Shown: positions 8,316 to 16,590, counted from the first letter of the stretch. The stretch: 64,000 bases of DNA from Sphingopyxis sp. JAI108 (GCF_013410105.1 NZ_JACCCJ010000002.1:372001-436000); one strand, 5' to 3'. Notes: a model not told the origin generated them from the sequence alone. Numbers and translations are program-made.

Positions 8316-9032
8316 TTAATCCGTCTCGGTCTCCGTGGCATCGCTGCGCCCCTTGAACCCCTGGGCGATGACATAAAGTTCGGGCGACCCCTTGCGGCTC
8401 GCGGGCGGCTTGGCGTGCTTTACCGTTGAAAAGTGTCGCTTTAGTAAAGTCAACAATTCGCGATCGGCGCCGCCCGCGAACACTTTCGCCACGAAAACGC
8501 CGCCGGGCAGCAAATTCTGCACCGCGAAATCGGCGGCGGTCTCGGCGAGGCCGATCGTGCGCAGATGGTCGGTCTGCGGGTGGCCGACGGTGTTCGCCGC
8601 CATATCCGAAATCACGAGGTCGGGGGCGGAGCCGAGCGCCTCGATCAGCGCATCGGGGGCGGCATCGTCCATGAAATCCATCTCGAGGATTTCGACCCCT
8701 TCGATCGGCTCGCAATGGAGCAGGTCGATCCCGGCGACGCGCGCGCGCGGGTTCGCCTTGCGCACGACCTGCGACCAGCCGCCGGGCGTGATGCCCAGGT
8801 CGACGACCGCGCGCGATTTCTTGAGGAAGCCGAATTTCTCGTCGAGTTCGATCAGCTTGTACGCGGCGCGCGAGCGATAGCCTTCGGCCTGCGCGCGGCG
8901 CACATAGGGATCGTTGAGCTGGCGTTGCAGCCAGCGCGTCGACGACACGCTGCGCCGCTTTGCGGTCTTCACGCGGACGTGCAGGCCACCGCGCCCCCCC
9001 GATCCCTTGGCGCCCCCCTTTCCGCCGCTCAT
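8316..9032 (-). CDS. rlmE: 23S rRNA (uridine-2'-O)-methyltransferase RlmE (FtsJ/RrmJ)
   Basis: This SAM-dependent enzyme methylates the 2'-OH of a uridine in the 23S rRNA A-loop. The 238-residue protein has a basic glycine-rich N-terminal tail. It carries the K-D-K-E catalytic set: lysine in SRAAYKL, aspartate in SDMAAN, lysine in VAKVF, glutamate in SPELYV. The SAM-binding motif reads DLGITPGGWSQV, where most family members have DLGAAPGGW (family knowledge). The start overlaps the stop of the upstream phosphatase gene (ATGA), so the two form an operon. Confidence in function is high. Confidence 0.95.
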   Translation of the reverse strand: MSGGKGGAKGSGGRGGLHVRVKTAKRRSVSSTRWLQRQLNDPYVRRAQAEGYRSRAAYKLIELDEKFGFLKKSRAVVDLGITPGGWSQVVRKANPRARVAGIDLLHCEPIEGVEILEMDFMDDAAPDALIEALGSAPDLVISDMAANTVGHPQTDHLRTIGLAETAADFAVQNLLPGGVFVAKVFAGGADRELLTLLKRHFSTVKHAKPPASRKGSPELYVIAQGFKGRSDATETETD

Positions 9033-10117
9033 TTGCGATACTCGCGGCGCGTGACGGGAATGTCGCGCCCCTGCATCGCGAGACAGCGTAAAATGCCTTC
9101 GCGGATACCGCGGTCAGCGACGCCGACGCGCGCGGCGGGCCACAGGTCGATGATGCTTTCGAGGATCGCGCAGCCGGCGACGACCAGATCGGCGCGCTCG
9201 CGGCCGATGCAGGCGATTTCGGCGCGGTCGGCGATGCTCGCGTCGGCAAGGCGGCGGCTGATGTCGCGCATCGCGTCGGCGGGAACGACAAGGCCATCGA
9301 CCGCGCGCCGGTCGTAGCGCGGCAGGTTCAGGAAGACGCTCGCGAGCGTCGTCACGGTGCCGCTGGTGCCGAGCAGGCGCAGCGGCTGGCCGGTGAAGCG
9401 TTCGGCGCGCGCCGCAAATCCGGCAAAGGCTTCGCGCGTCACCTCGCGCATATGCGCATAGGCCGCCTGGCGCCCCGCCAGGCTGTCGTCGGGCAGGGGG
9501 GCGTGCTCGGTCAGCGACACGACGCCCCACGGCACGCTGATCCAGTCGTGGATCTGCACGTCATGGTCGGACACATCGACGTGCATCAACTCGGTCGATC
9601 CGCCGCCGATGTCGAAGATCAGCGCCGGGCCTTCGCCGGGCTCCATCAGATTGTGGCAGCCCAGCACCGCGAGCCGGGCTTCCTCGGCGGCCGAAATGAT
9701 GTCGAGGACGATCCCCGTCTCGCGGCGGACGCGTTCGGCCAGCTCTTCGCCGTTGCTCGCGCGGCGGCACGCCTCGGTCGCCACCGCGCGCGACAGCGAG
9801 ACATGGCGGCGGCGCAGCTTGTCGGCGCAGATCGCCAGCGCGGCGACGGTGCGGTCCATCGCCGCGTCGCTGATCCGGCCGCTGCCGTGCAAACCTTCGC
9901 CCAGCCGGACGATGCGCGAAAAAGCGTCGATGACGACGAGCTCGCCATTTTGCGGGCGCGCGATCAGGAGTCTGCAATTGTTGGTGCCAAGGTCGATCGC
10001 GGCATAGCTGCGCGACCGCGTGATCGGCACGGGGCGCGATTCGCCGCCCGCTTTTCGTCCTTTTGCCGCCGGGCCGGGCCGCGGCGGTCGCCGCGATGGC
10101 GCTGCCATTTGCCGCAT
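9029..10117 (-). CDS. Ppx/GppA family phosphatase (exopolyphosphatase / pppGpp hydrolase type)
   Basis: This is a 362-residue ASKHA-fold phosphatase. A basic, low-complexity N-terminal tail of about 30 residues precedes the first phosphate loop AAIDLGTNNCRLLIA. Later come GSGRISDAAMDRTVAAL, the second phosphate loop FDIGGGSTEL, and LLGTSGTVTTLA. The family degrades inorganic polyphosphate or pppGpp; sequence alone does not decide between them. I chose the ATG at 10115-10117, but a second in-frame ATG at 10106-10108 is equally possible and neither has a strong Shine-Dalgarno. It is co-translated with rlmE, an arrangement often seen in alphaproteobacteria. Confidence 0.9.
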   Translation of the reverse strand: MRQMAAPSRRPPRPGPAAKGRKAGGESRPVPITRSRSYAAIDLGTNNCRLLIARPQNGELVVIDAFSRIVRLGEGLHGSGRISDAAMDRTVAALAICADKLRRRHVSLSRAVATEACRRASNGEELAERVRRETGIVLDIISAAEEARLAVLGCHNLMEPGEGPALIFDIGGGSTELMHVDVSDHDVQIHDWISVPWGVVSLTEHAPLPDDSLAGRQAAYAHMREVTREAFAGFAARAERFTGQPLRLLGTSGTVTTLASVFLNLPRYDRRAVDGLVVPADAMRDISRRLADASIADRAEIACIGRERADLVVAGCAILESIIDLWPAARVGVADRGIREGILRCLAMQGRDIPVTRREYRK

Positions 10118-10233
10118 GGCTATTATTACCTGTCTGCTCACGCGTCCGCAAAACCGCGAACGTGCACTTGGCGCAGAACCTAGGCTCCCCCCGCGATTAT
10201 GGCAAGGCCCCGTCCAGGTGCCGGGGAACAAGG

Positions 10234-10254
10234 AAAACCCCGCCCGGCACGGGG
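10234..10254 (-). terminator. Probable intrinsic terminator of the glycine-zipper gene
   Basis: Read on the minus strand, CCCCG-(7-base loop)-CGGGG is followed by TTTT, 50 bases past the stop codon at 10304. Extra complementary GC-rich sequence at 10207-10225 could extend the structure. The T-tract is short, so strength is uncertain. Confidence 0.5.
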
Positions 10255-10303
10255 CCGGACGGGGGAAGTGGGAGAGGAAGTTATTGGGGGTCGGGCCTGC
10301 CTC

Positions 10304-10705
10304 TTAACGGCAGCCGTCGTTCCCCTTGTCGATCGCGCGGCCGGCGATGGCGCCGACGGCGCCGCCGATGATCGTGCCGACCGTGCGGTCGCCGCGACCG
10401 GCGATTTCATGACCGGCTAGGCCGCCGGCGATCGCGCCGATGATCGTCCCGCCGGTGCCCTTGTCGCACTGGCGATAGTTGCGACGATCGCCGCGGTAAT
10501 AATTGCGGTTGTTGCGGTAATCGCGGCGGTTGTCGCGGCGATAATCGCGGCGGTCATAGCGACGGTCGTCGCGGTCATAACCGCTGTAATAGCTCGAATA
10601 GCCGTCGCGGTCGTAATAGCCGTTCTGCGCCGCGGCGGGTGCTGCCAGGCCCAGCGTCGCGGTGGACATCAGGGCGGCGATCGAGAGGGTCACCATCTTT
10701 TTCAT
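10304..10705 (-). CDS. Glycine-zipper 2TM domain envelope protein with Arg/Asp/Tyr-rich region
   Basis: This 133-residue precursor has a signal peptide (MKKMVTLSIAALMSTATLGLA, cleavage near AAPAAAQ). A strongly repetitive segment built from DRRYDRR/YRRDNRR/YRNNR-like units occupies residues 30-78. The C-terminus is a glycine-zipper region (GGTIIGAIAGGLAGHEIAGRGDRTVGTIIGGAVGAIAG). This C-terminal pattern is that of the Rickettsia 17-kDa antigen-like/glycine-zipper family, thought to sit in or at the outer membrane. The start is supported by GAAGGAGA placed 6 bases upstream. The function is not known. The repeat region is highly charged and could bind polymers or metals, but that is speculation. 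Confidence 0.85.
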   Translation of the reverse strand: MKKMVTLSIAALMSTATLGLAAPAAAQNGYYDRDGYSSYYSGYDRDDRRYDRRDYRRDNRRDYRNNRNYYRGDRRNYRQCDKGTGGTIIGAIAGGLAGHEIAGRGDRTVGTIIGGAVGAIAGRAIDKGNDGCR

Positions 10706-10868
10706 CGTCGTTCTCCTTCTTTCGTCGTTTGGCCCTTTGGGGCTGTGGTCGATGAAGGGGTTTTGCCCGATTCGCATTGAGCCAAGCCTGAACATCATTG
10801 TTGGCTGTTGTTCAGCTTTCCGCGCCGAAACGCTTCCCTTTCCCATGCGGGCACCCTAACCCGCCGCG

Positions 10869-11879
10869 ATGCGCCGCCTCCTTTACGCCGCCCTGGCCTT
10901 CGCCGCGCTCGGGCCGATGCCCGGAACCGTCCTGCGCTTTCCGCGCGTCGACTTGACCGAGAGCGCCGCCGCGCGCCCGCTACGCTTCACGGCGGAAGCG
11001 GGCGGCACGATGCGCTTCGTGCGCGGATGGCACCTCGTCAGCCCGCACAGCCGCTTCGGTGGCTTCTCTGCGCTCGCGCGGACGGGGGCTGAGAGAGGGG
11101 TGGGCGGTTTCCAGCTGATCGGCGACAATGGCTATTGGACGCGGTTCACGCTCGGTTCGCGCGGCGCGGTTTCCGACGTCCGGATTCGCGCGCTTCCTAC
11201 CCCCGACGGGCGCCCGGCGCGCAAATCGACGGTCGATGCCGAAGCGATGTTCGTCGATCGCGCCAGCGGAAAGAGCTGGATCGCGCTAGAAGGGATCAAC
11301 CAGATCTGGCGGCTCGATCGCGGCCTTGCGGTCATCGAGGCGCGCCGCAAGCTCCCCCCGCCGCGCTGGCCCACGAACAGCGGGCCGGAAGCGATGGTGC
11401 GGCTCGCCGACGGGCGCACGCTCGTCTTTTCGGAGGACGCCGACGACGATCCGCGCGGGCGCGAGGCGCTGGTCTTTACCGGCGATCCGGCGGCGCCGGG
11501 GCCGAAGCCCTTTCGCTTCTTCTACGCGTCGGACGGGCGCGGCCTGGTCAGCGATGCCGCGCCGCTGCCCGACGGGCGCATCCTGCTCGTCCATCGGCGG
11601 CTTGGGTTCGATCCGGTGTTCACGACGATCATCGCAATCGCCGATCCCGCCGATATCCAGGAAGACGCCGTCCTTCGCGCGCGGACAATCGGCCGCGTGC
11701 CCTGGCCGCTCGCCGAAAATTATGAGGGCGCGGCCGTGTCGGTCGAAGGTGGCCGCACCTTTCTCTGGCTCGTCGCCGACGATAATTTCAACGTCTGGCA
11801 GCGCAGCCTGCTGCTGCAGTTCGAATTGGTGGACCTTCCGCCGAAAAGGATGCCGGACAGCAAAAAGGCCGCGCAGTAA
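10869..11879 (+). CDS. Esterase-like activity of phytase family protein
   Basis: This 336-residue protein has an N-terminal hydrophobic signal (MRRLLYAALAFAALGPMPG). The body matches the phytase-like beta-propeller family (esterase-like activity of phytase): GGFSALAR, FQLIGDNGYWTRF, DAEAMFVDRASGKSWIALEGINQIWRL, NSGPEAMVRLADGRTLVFSEDAD, and AENYEGAAVSVEGGRTFLWLVADDNF. It is probably periplasmic or exported. The family name reflects structural similarity; no substrate is established. It stands alone, divergent from the glycine-zipper gene and convergent with rpmB. A perfect 16-base palindrome (11916-11931) lies between it and rpmB. Confidence 0.85.
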   Translation: MRRLLYAALAFAALGPMPGTVLRFPRVDLTESAAARPLRFTAEAGGTMRFVRGWHLVSPHSRFGGFSALARTGAERGVGGFQLIGDNGYWTRFTLGSRGAVSDVRIRALPTPDGRPARKSTVDAEAMFVDRASGKSWIALEGINQIWRLDRGLAVIEARRKLPPPRWPTNSGPEAMVRLADGRTLVFSEDADDDPRGREALVFTGDPAAPGPKPFRFFYASDGRGLVSDAAPLPDGRILLVHRRLGFDPVFTTIIAIADPADIQEDAVLRARTIGRVPWPLAENYEGAAVSVEGGRTFLWLVADDNFNVWQRSLLLQFELVDLPPKRMPDSKKAAQ

Positions 11880-11948
11880 CCCGGCGGCCTGATTGCGTTC
11901 TTGGTGCCCCGAGACGGTTCCGGCCGGAACCGCGCCGGATCAAAGCGC

Positions 11949-12242
11949 CTAAGCGGCCTTTTCGGCCAGCTTCTTCGCGACTTCCTTCTTCACCTTGCGC
12001 GCCGAAGCCGACAGCTGGTCGTCGCCGGCCTTGAGCAGCCAGTTGTCGAGGCCGCCATTATGCTCGACCGTGCGCAGGCCGTGGGTCGACACGCGCAGCT
12101 TTACGCCCTTGCCGAGGGCGTCCGACAGCAGCGTCACATTCTGCAGGTTGGGCAGGAAGGTGCGCTTGGTCTTGTTGTTGGCGTGGCTGACATTGTGGCC
12201 AACCTGGCGGCCCTTGCCGGTCAGTTCGCAGATGCGCGACAT
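11949..12242 (-). CDS. rpmB: 50S ribosomal protein L28
   Basis: This 97-residue basic protein has the L28 signature [27 protein letters not shown], followed by [16 protein letters not shown]. The C-terminal Lys/Ala-rich tail ([15 protein letters not shown]) is longer than in E. coli and common in alphaproteobacteria. The ATG at 12240-12242 is preceded by GAGGACGAAGAC. It is a single-gene unit with its own putative promoter at 12336-12364. Confidence 0.97.
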   Translation of the reverse strand: MSRICELTGKGRQVGHNVSHANNKTKRTFLPNLQNVTLLSDALGKGVKLRVSTHGLRTVEHNGGLDNWLLKAGDDQLSASARKVKKEVAKKLAEKAA

Positions 12243-12335
12243 CGTCTTCGTCCTCGTCAAAAAATTTCGGATCGGCGTCCGGGCACTTCCCGAGAAACGG
12301 GCAATGCAGAACCGGAGTGAGCCGGGAAAGGCGCG

Positions 12336-12364
12336 CGCTTATCGGCTTGCCGGAGATTCGTCAA
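12336..12364 (-). promoter_or_regulatory. Putative promoter of rpmB
   Basis: On the minus strand TTGACG (12359-12364) and TAAGCG (12336-12341) are separated by 17 bases, giving a leader of about 90 bases to rpmB. The pattern resembles TTGACC-N17-TATGCG upstream of rpsT in the same window, which supports both. No transcript start is known. Confidence 0.4.
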
Positions 12365-12381
12365 GCGATTAGCGGGGGAAC

Positions 12382-12837
12382 ATGTCCCGTTTTCCGTTGC
12401 CCGAACCGATGCGCCGCGCGCTCGATCTCGCCCGTATCGCCGCCGAATGGGGCGAAGTGCCCGTCGGCGCGGTGATCGTCAAGGATGGCGAGATCATCGC
12501 CGAGGGCCACAACCGCCCGCGCGAATCACACGATCCGACCGCGCACGCCGAAATCGTCGCGATTCGCATCGCGGCGGCGAAGCTCGGCAACGAACGGCTC
12601 GACGGGTGCGATCTCTATGTCACGCTCGAACCCTGCGCGATGTGCGCGGGCGCGATCGCGCATGCGCGAATCGCGCGGCTCTATTATGGCGCCGACGACC
12701 CGAAGGGCGGAGCGGTCGTCCACGGTCCGCGGACCTTCGCGCAGCCCACGATCCACCATCGCCCCGAAATCTACGACGGCATCGGCGAAGCCGAGGCGGC
12801 GGCGCTGCTGAGGGACTTCTTCGCCGCGCGGCGTTAG
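12382..12837 (+). CDS. tadA: tRNA adenosine(34) deaminase TadA
   Basis: This 151-residue zinc enzyme converts A34 to inosine in tRNA-Arg(ACG). The motifs are clear: AEWGEVPVGAVIV, HAE (H55, catalytic E57), and TLEPCAMCAGAI with PCxxC (C85, C88) completing the zinc site. The C-terminus (IYDGIGEAEAAALLRDFFAARR) and the length match the family. It reads divergently from rpmB and is followed by a REP doublet. Confidence 0.96.
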   Translation: MSRFPLPEPMRRALDLARIAAEWGEVPVGAVIVKDGEIIAEGHNRPRESHDPTAHAEIVAIRIAAAKLGNERLDGCDLYVTLEPCAMCAGAIAHARIARLYYGADDPKGGAVVHGPRTFAQPTIHHRPEIYDGIGEAEAAALLRDFFAARR

Positions 12838-12876
12838 CCGCGACGACGCCGGCTTTGGGGTGGGGAGCTGACCCTT

Positions 12877-12963
12877 GTGCACCCCGGCGAATGTCGGGGC
12901 CCAGTGCGTAAAAGCGCAACGCCAGCGCGGGAATTCTGGACCCCGGCTTTCGCCGGGGTACGG
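12877..12963. repeat. REP-like doublet: two inverted copies of a 26-base hairpin unit
   Basis: Two hairpins, CCCCGGCGAATGTCGGGG (12882-12899) and CCCCGGCTTTCGCCGGGG (12941-12958), lie in opposite orientation. Including flanks, about 26 bases match as inverted copies with a few R/W differences. They occupy the space between tadA and the convergent bdcA gene. This is the layout of extragenic palindromic doublets. Confidence 0.8.
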
Positions 12964-13030
12964 CTAACTCCGGTCGAATCCCGCCGCTCTCCCCCTTGGG
13001 GGGGGGGCGGGGGGCGCCGCCCCAGCCGCA

Positions 13031-13744
13031 TCAGGCGCCGAACGCCCCGTCGATCGTGTGCATCGCGCCGGTGACGAAGCCCGCTTCGGGGCCCGCCAGC
13101 CAGGCGACCATGCCCGCGACCTCTTCGGGCCGCCCGTGGCGCTTGATCGCCATGAAGCCGTGCATCAGTTCGCGCATCGGGCCGTCCTCCGGGTTCGCAT
13201 CGGTATCGATCGGCCCCGGTTGCACGACATTGATCGTGATCCCGCGCGGCCCGAAATCGCGCGCCAGTCCGCGCGCCATGCCCTGCAGCGCCGATTTGCT
13301 CAGCGCATAGGAGGCCATGCCGGGGACGGGCATACGGTCGCCGTTGACCGACCCGATCACGATGATCCGCCCGCCGTCGGGCATGTGCCGCGCCGCCTCG
13401 ACCGACGCATGGTAGGGCGCGTGGACGTTAACGCGGAACAGCCGGTCGATGGCGTCGGGATCCTGTTCCAGCGCGTCGCCGAAAATCGCGTAGCCCGCGT
13501 TCACGACCAATATGTCGAGCGCGCCGCTCTCGCGCACCCGCGCGATCACCGCGTCGCGATCGGCGCTGTCCGTCGGCACCGCACTCGTCCCGGTCTCGGC
13601 CGCCAGCGTTTCGGCTGCCTCGCGCGAACCGTTGTAAGTGAAGACGACGTTCGCGCCGTCGGCGGCGAAGCGGCGCACGATCGCCGCGCCGATGCCCCGG
13701 CTGCCGCCGAGGACGAGAACGGATTTTCCTTGGAATGCAGACAC
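13031..13744 (-). CDS. bdcA: SDR family oxidoreductase, BdcA-like
   Basis: This 237-residue short-chain dehydrogenase has the NADP-binding GGSRGIG, a serine in IGSVNGDRM and the YALSK catalytic motif, and GAMHTIDGAFGA at the end. I recall E. coli BdcA (linked to biofilm dispersal and c-di-GMP binding) as very similar along the whole length, for example GMARGLARDFGPRGITINVVQPGPIDTDANP. It is divergent from a TetR gene that resembles BdcR, the same pairing as in enterobacteria. The physiological substrate is unknown. The similarity to gammaproteobacterial BdcA suggests the pair moves between lineages as a unit (inference). Confidence 0.9.
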   Translation of the reverse strand: MSAFQGKSVLVLGGSRGIGAAIVRRFAADGANVVFTYNGSREAAETLAAETGTSAVPTDSADRDAVIARVRESGALDILVVNAGYAIFGDALEQDPDAIDRLFRVNVHAPYHASVEAARHMPDGGRIIVIGSVNGDRMPVPGMASYALSKSALQGMARGLARDFGPRGITINVVQPGPIDTDANPEDGPMRELMHGFMAIKRHGRPEEVAGMVAWLAGPEAGFVTGAMHTIDGAFGA

Positions 13745-13765
13745 AGGAAGACTCCTTGCTTATTA

Positions 13766-13783
13766 ATGTAGGGAGCACTACAT
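13766..13783. promoter_or_regulatory. Palindromic operator 1 between bdcA and bdcR
   Basis: ATGTAGGGAGCACTACAT is a palindrome with 6-base arms and a 6-base spacer, located 22 bases upstream of the bdcA start. It shares the TGTA-N8-CTACA core with operator 2 and is a probable BdcR binding site. Confidence 0.65.
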
Positions 13784-13812
13784 AAAACTCCCAAGGCCAA
13801 CGTCAAGGTATT

Positions 13813-13830
13813 TTGTAATAGTGACTACAA
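13813..13830. promoter_or_regulatory. Palindromic operator 2 overlapping the bdcR start
   Basis: TTGTAATAGTGACTACAA has 5-base arms and the same 18-base span and TGTA-N8-CTACA core as operator 1. It covers the GTG start of bdcR (13821), consistent with autorepression. Confidence 0.65.
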
Positions 13831-14417
13831 ATAAATCCCGTGCCCGTGCCCGTGGACGTCCGCGCCGCTTCGATCCCGACGCGGCGGTCGCGACGGCGCA
13901 GCACCTCTTTCACGCGCGCGGCTATGACGCGGTCAGCGTCGCCGACGTCACCGATGCGCTCGGTATCAACCCGCCGAGCCTCTACGCCGCTTTCGGCAGC
14001 AAGGCCGGCCTCTACGCGCGCGTGCTCGACCATTGGACCGAAACCGCGGCGATCCCGCTCGCCGACATCCTGCGCGCCGATACCCCGGTCTCAGACGCGC
14101 TTGCCGCCTTGCTGGAGGAGGCCGCCCGCCATTACGCGTCCGGCACCCACGCTGGCGGATGCCTCGTGCTCGAAGGGACCCGCTGCAATGACGAGGGCGC
14201 GCGCGAGGCCGCGCGGGCACTGAGTGGCGCAGCGGAGCAGGCGATTCGCGACTATATCGCCGTCCGCCATCCGGAAGCCGCCGACAGCGTGACCGACTAT
14301 GTCGGCACGATCATGCTGGGGCTTTCGGCGAAAGCGCGCGCCGGACACGACCTGCCCCGCCTCCTCGCCAGCGCGCGGATCGCCGGCGCCGCCGTCGCGC
14401 AAATCCTGCCTGGCTGA
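13821..14417 (+). CDS. bdcR: TetR/AcrR family regulator, BdcR-like
   Basis: This 198-residue regulator has an N-terminal helix-turn-helix: RGRPRRFDPDAAVATAQHLFHARGYDAVSVADVTDALGINPPSLYAAFGSKAGLYARVL. The C-terminal ligand domain contains GGCLVLEGTRC. The GTG start is supported by alignment of the short basic N-terminus with E. coli BdcR as I remember it. AAGG lies 12 bases upstream, which is farther than usual. It reads away from bdcA. Two matching palindromes lie between the genes, one of them over its own start, so it probably represses both. The inducer is unknown. Confidence 0.9.
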   Translation: MTTNKSRARARGRPRRFDPDAAVATAQHLFHARGYDAVSVADVTDALGINPPSLYAAFGSKAGLYARVLDHWTETAAIPLADILRADTPVSDALAALLEEAARHYASGTHAGGCLVLEGTRCNDEGAREAARALSGAAEQAIRDYIAVRHPEAADSVTDYVGTIMLGLSAKARAGHDLPRLLASARIAGAAVAQILPG

Positions 14418-14485
14418 ACGGCGCGTCGGGTTCGCGCGCCGATGCCCCCTTGCGAAGCCGGGCCGACGCGGCATAGTCCGCTGCC

Positions 14486-15859
14486 ATGCACCGCCTCATC
14501 GCCCCGCTCGCCCTCGCCGCCGCCCTGCTCGCCGCCGCGCCCGTCCACGCCAAGCCCGCCGACACGGAGGCGGCGAAGAAGATATTGAAGGACAGCATCG
14601 CGATCCCGACCGTCGAAGGGCGCGGCAAGGTGCCCGAACTGGCGGCCTATTATGCGAGCGTCCTCAAGGCGGCGGGCTATGCCGACAGCGATATCGAGAT
14701 CACCCCGATGGGCGAAACGGCGACCTTCGCCGCGACGCTCGCAGGCACGACGAAGCAGAAGCCGATCGTGCTGCTCGGCCATATGGACGTCGTCGAGGCC
14801 GATCCCAAGGACTGGACGCGCGATCCCTTCGTGCCGGTCGAGGAGGATGGCTATATCTTCGGTCGCGGGTCGGAGGACAACAAGTTCGACGTTTCGATGA
14901 TGGTCGCGACGATGGCGCAGCTCAAGAAGGACGGTTTCAAGCCGAAGCGTTCGATCATCCTGCTCTTGTCGGGCGATGAGGAAACGCAGATGACGACGAC
15001 GCGCGCGCTGGCCGCCAAATATAAGGGTGCCGAATTCGCGCTGAATGGCGACGGCGGTGGCGGGCTGATCGCGGAGGATGGCAAGCCGCAATATTATGGG
15101 CTGCAGGCGGGCGAGAAGACCTATGCCGACTTCACGCTCGAAGTCACCAACGCGGGTGGCCACAGCTCGCGTCCTTCGCCCGTCAACGCGATCGTCCAGT
15201 TGTCGAACGCGCTCGCCAAGGTCGGCGCCTATCGCTTCACGCCGCAGCAGAATGAGCTGACCAGGGTCGGCATGCCGATCGTCGCCGACCAGGTCGGCGG
15301 CGAGATCGGCGCGGCATTGAGGGCGTTCGCCGCCAATCCCGCCGACGCCGCGGCGATCGCCAAGATTCGCGCCGAACCGGAATATGTCGGCCAGATCGGC
15401 ACGACCTGCGTGCCGACGCTGGTCAAGGGCGGTCATGCCGAGAACGCGCTTCCCCAGCGCGCGACCGCGAACATCAACTGCCGTATCTTTCCCGGCGTGC
15501 CGGTCGAAACCGTGCGCGCCGAACTCGAAAAGGTGATTGCCGATCCGGCGGTCAAGGTGAACACCGATCCCGACGCCAGCGCCAGCGATGCTTCGCCCCT
15601 GCGGCCCGACGTGATGGCGGCGGTGAAGAAGGCGGTGCATGCTCGCGCCCCGGGCTTGCCGATCATTCCGTCGATGAGCGCGGGCGCCACCGACTCCTAT
15701 CATTTCCGCGCGCAGGGCGTGCCGAGCTATGGCGTCGCGGGTCTCTTCTCGAAAGCAAGCGACAGCTTCGCCCACGGCCTCAACGAGCGCGTGCCCGTCG
15801 ACGCCATTGCCCCCGCGCTCGCGCATTGGGACAGCCTGCTTCGCGATTTGTCGAAATGA
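14486..15859 (+). CDS. Secreted M20/M25/M40 family metallopeptidase
   Basis: This 457-residue protein has a signal peptide (MHRLIAPLALAAALLAAAPVHA). Its metal-binding M20 motifs are LLGHMDVVEAD, RGSEDNKFDV (where many relatives have RGAxDDKG), and SGDEETQM. A dimerization domain lies in the middle (GGHSSRPSPVNAIVQL), and the C-terminal metal histidine lies near SFAHGLNERV. It is likely a periplasmic zinc peptidase or aminoacylase acting on peptides or acyl amino acids; the exact substrate is not readable. It is unrelated in role to the cytosolic dapE at 59553 although both share the fold. It stands alone, followed by a REP hairpin. Confidence 0.9.
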   Translation: MHRLIAPLALAAALLAAAPVHAKPADTEAAKKILKDSIAIPTVEGRGKVPELAAYYASVLKAAGYADSDIEITPMGETATFAATLAGTTKQKPIVLLGHMDVVEADPKDWTRDPFVPVEEDGYIFGRGSEDNKFDVSMMVATMAQLKKDGFKPKRSIILLLSGDEETQMTTTRALAAKYKGAEFALNGDGGGGLIAEDGKPQYYGLQAGEKTYADFTLEVTNAGGHSSRPSPVNAIVQLSNALAKVGAYRFTPQQNELTRVGMPIVADQVGGEIGAALRAFAANPADAAAIAKIRAEPEYVGQIGTTCVPTLVKGGHAENALPQRATANINCRIFPGVPVETVRAELEKVIADPAVKVNTDPDASASDASPLRPDVMAAVKKAVHARAPGLPIIPSMSAGATDSYHFRAQGVPSYGVAGLFSKASDSFAHGLNERVPVDAIAPALAHWDSLLRDLSK

Positions 15860-15862
15860 GGC

Positions 15863-15958
15863 CGCGCCCCTGCGAAGGCAGGGGCCTATCACCTGAGGTT
15901 ATGTGATAAACCGCCGCATGCGAAGAAGGCCGGGGCTGGGCCCCTGCCTTCGCAGGCG
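15863..15958. repeat. REP-like inverted repeat
   Basis: A unit containing CCTGCGAAGGCAGGGGCC (near 15868-15885) is repeated in inverse orientation near 15938-15957, with a 50-base spacer. Each arm is itself a hairpin (CCCTGCGAAGGCAGGG). It fills the gap between the convergent M20 peptidase and TetR genes and may act as a transcription end or an mRNA stabilizer. Confidence 0.75.
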
Positions 15959-15963
15959 CACAG

Positions 15964-16557
15964 CTATGGCAACAACGCCCCCACCGCCCGCTCGACCATA
16001 GCGACCGCCGCTTCGGCGCCGAAGCTCGCGGCGTCGAGCGACAGTTCGAGCCACAGCCCGTCGACCATCGCGGTGAGCATGATCGCGAGCCGCTCGGGCT
16101 CGCGCGCGTCGCACGCCGTCAGCAACTCGGTCAGCCGCGCGCGATAGCCGGCGTAACTTTCCGCGTGGATGTCCGCCATGCGCGCGTCACTGCGCGCCAG
16201 CGCCCAGAAGGCGGTCCACGCGCCGAGCAGATCGGGATCGGTTACCGGCGGGCGGAAACTTGCGGTCAGATAGGCGGTCAGCCGCGCGCGCGGATCATGG
16301 TCCGCATCCTCGACCGCGCCCGCGAAAATCGCGTCCATCCGGTCGCTCGTCGCCTGATAGGTCGCGGCGACCAGATCGTCGATGCCCCCGAAATAATGCC
16401 GCAGCAACCCCGGCGACACCCCCGCCTTTGCGCAGATCGCGCGCACATTCGTCCCCGCAAGGCCGTGTTCGGCGAGGCACGCCGCGGTTGCCTCGATCAG
16501 GTCCGCCCGGCGGGCATCGGCGCTTTCGCGCGTAAAGGCTTGGCGAGCGGGCTGCAT
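15964..16557 (-). CDS. TetR family regulator divergent from the Rieske oxygenase (BetI-like)
   Basis: This 197-residue protein has an N-terminal HTH (RRADLIEATAACLAEHGLAGTNVRAICAKAGVSPGLLRHYFGGIDDLVAATYQ) and a C-terminal domain of the BetI type (AWTAFWALARSDARMADIHAE, DGLWLELSLD). BetI-like regulators often sense choline or betaine-like ligands; here that is only a hint. The ATG at 16555-16557 lies 33 bases from the divergent Rieske gene start, with a perfect palindrome in between. No Shine-Dalgarno precedes the ATG, and TATAAC lies 4-9 bases upstream, so the transcript may be leaderless. It probably represses itself and the oxygenase. Confidence 0.9.
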   Translation of the reverse strand: MQPARQAFTRESADARRADLIEATAACLAEHGLAGTNVRAICAKAGVSPGLLRHYFGGIDDLVAATYQATSDRMDAIFAGAVEDADHDPRARLTAYLTASFRPPVTDPDLLGAWTAFWALARSDARMADIHAESYAGYRARLTELLTACDAREPERLAIMLTAMVDGLWLELSLDAASFGAEAAVAMVERAVGALLP

Positions 16558-16560
16558 ACT

Positions 16561-16578
16561 GTTATACGTTTGTATAAC
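16561..16578. promoter_or_regulatory. Perfect palindromic operator between TetR and Rieske genes
   Basis: GTTATACGTTTGTATAAC has perfect 7-base arms and a 4-base centre. It fills most of the 33 bases between the two divergent start codons and abuts the AAGGAA ribosome-binding site of the oxygenase gene. It is a probable binding site of the adjacent TetR protein and would block transcription both ways. Confidence 0.75.
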
Positions 16579-16590
16579 AAGGAACGAGCC

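Noticed and set aside
11916..11931. Perfect 16-base palindrome between the phytase-like gene and rpmB
   Set aside because: It has no T-tract and no paired copy nearby, so I did not call it a terminator or operator.
13745..13820. Possible attachment site or transposon end near bdcA/bdcR
   Set aside because: The palindromes are fully explained as paired TetR-type operators, and no flanking repeats or integrase are seen.
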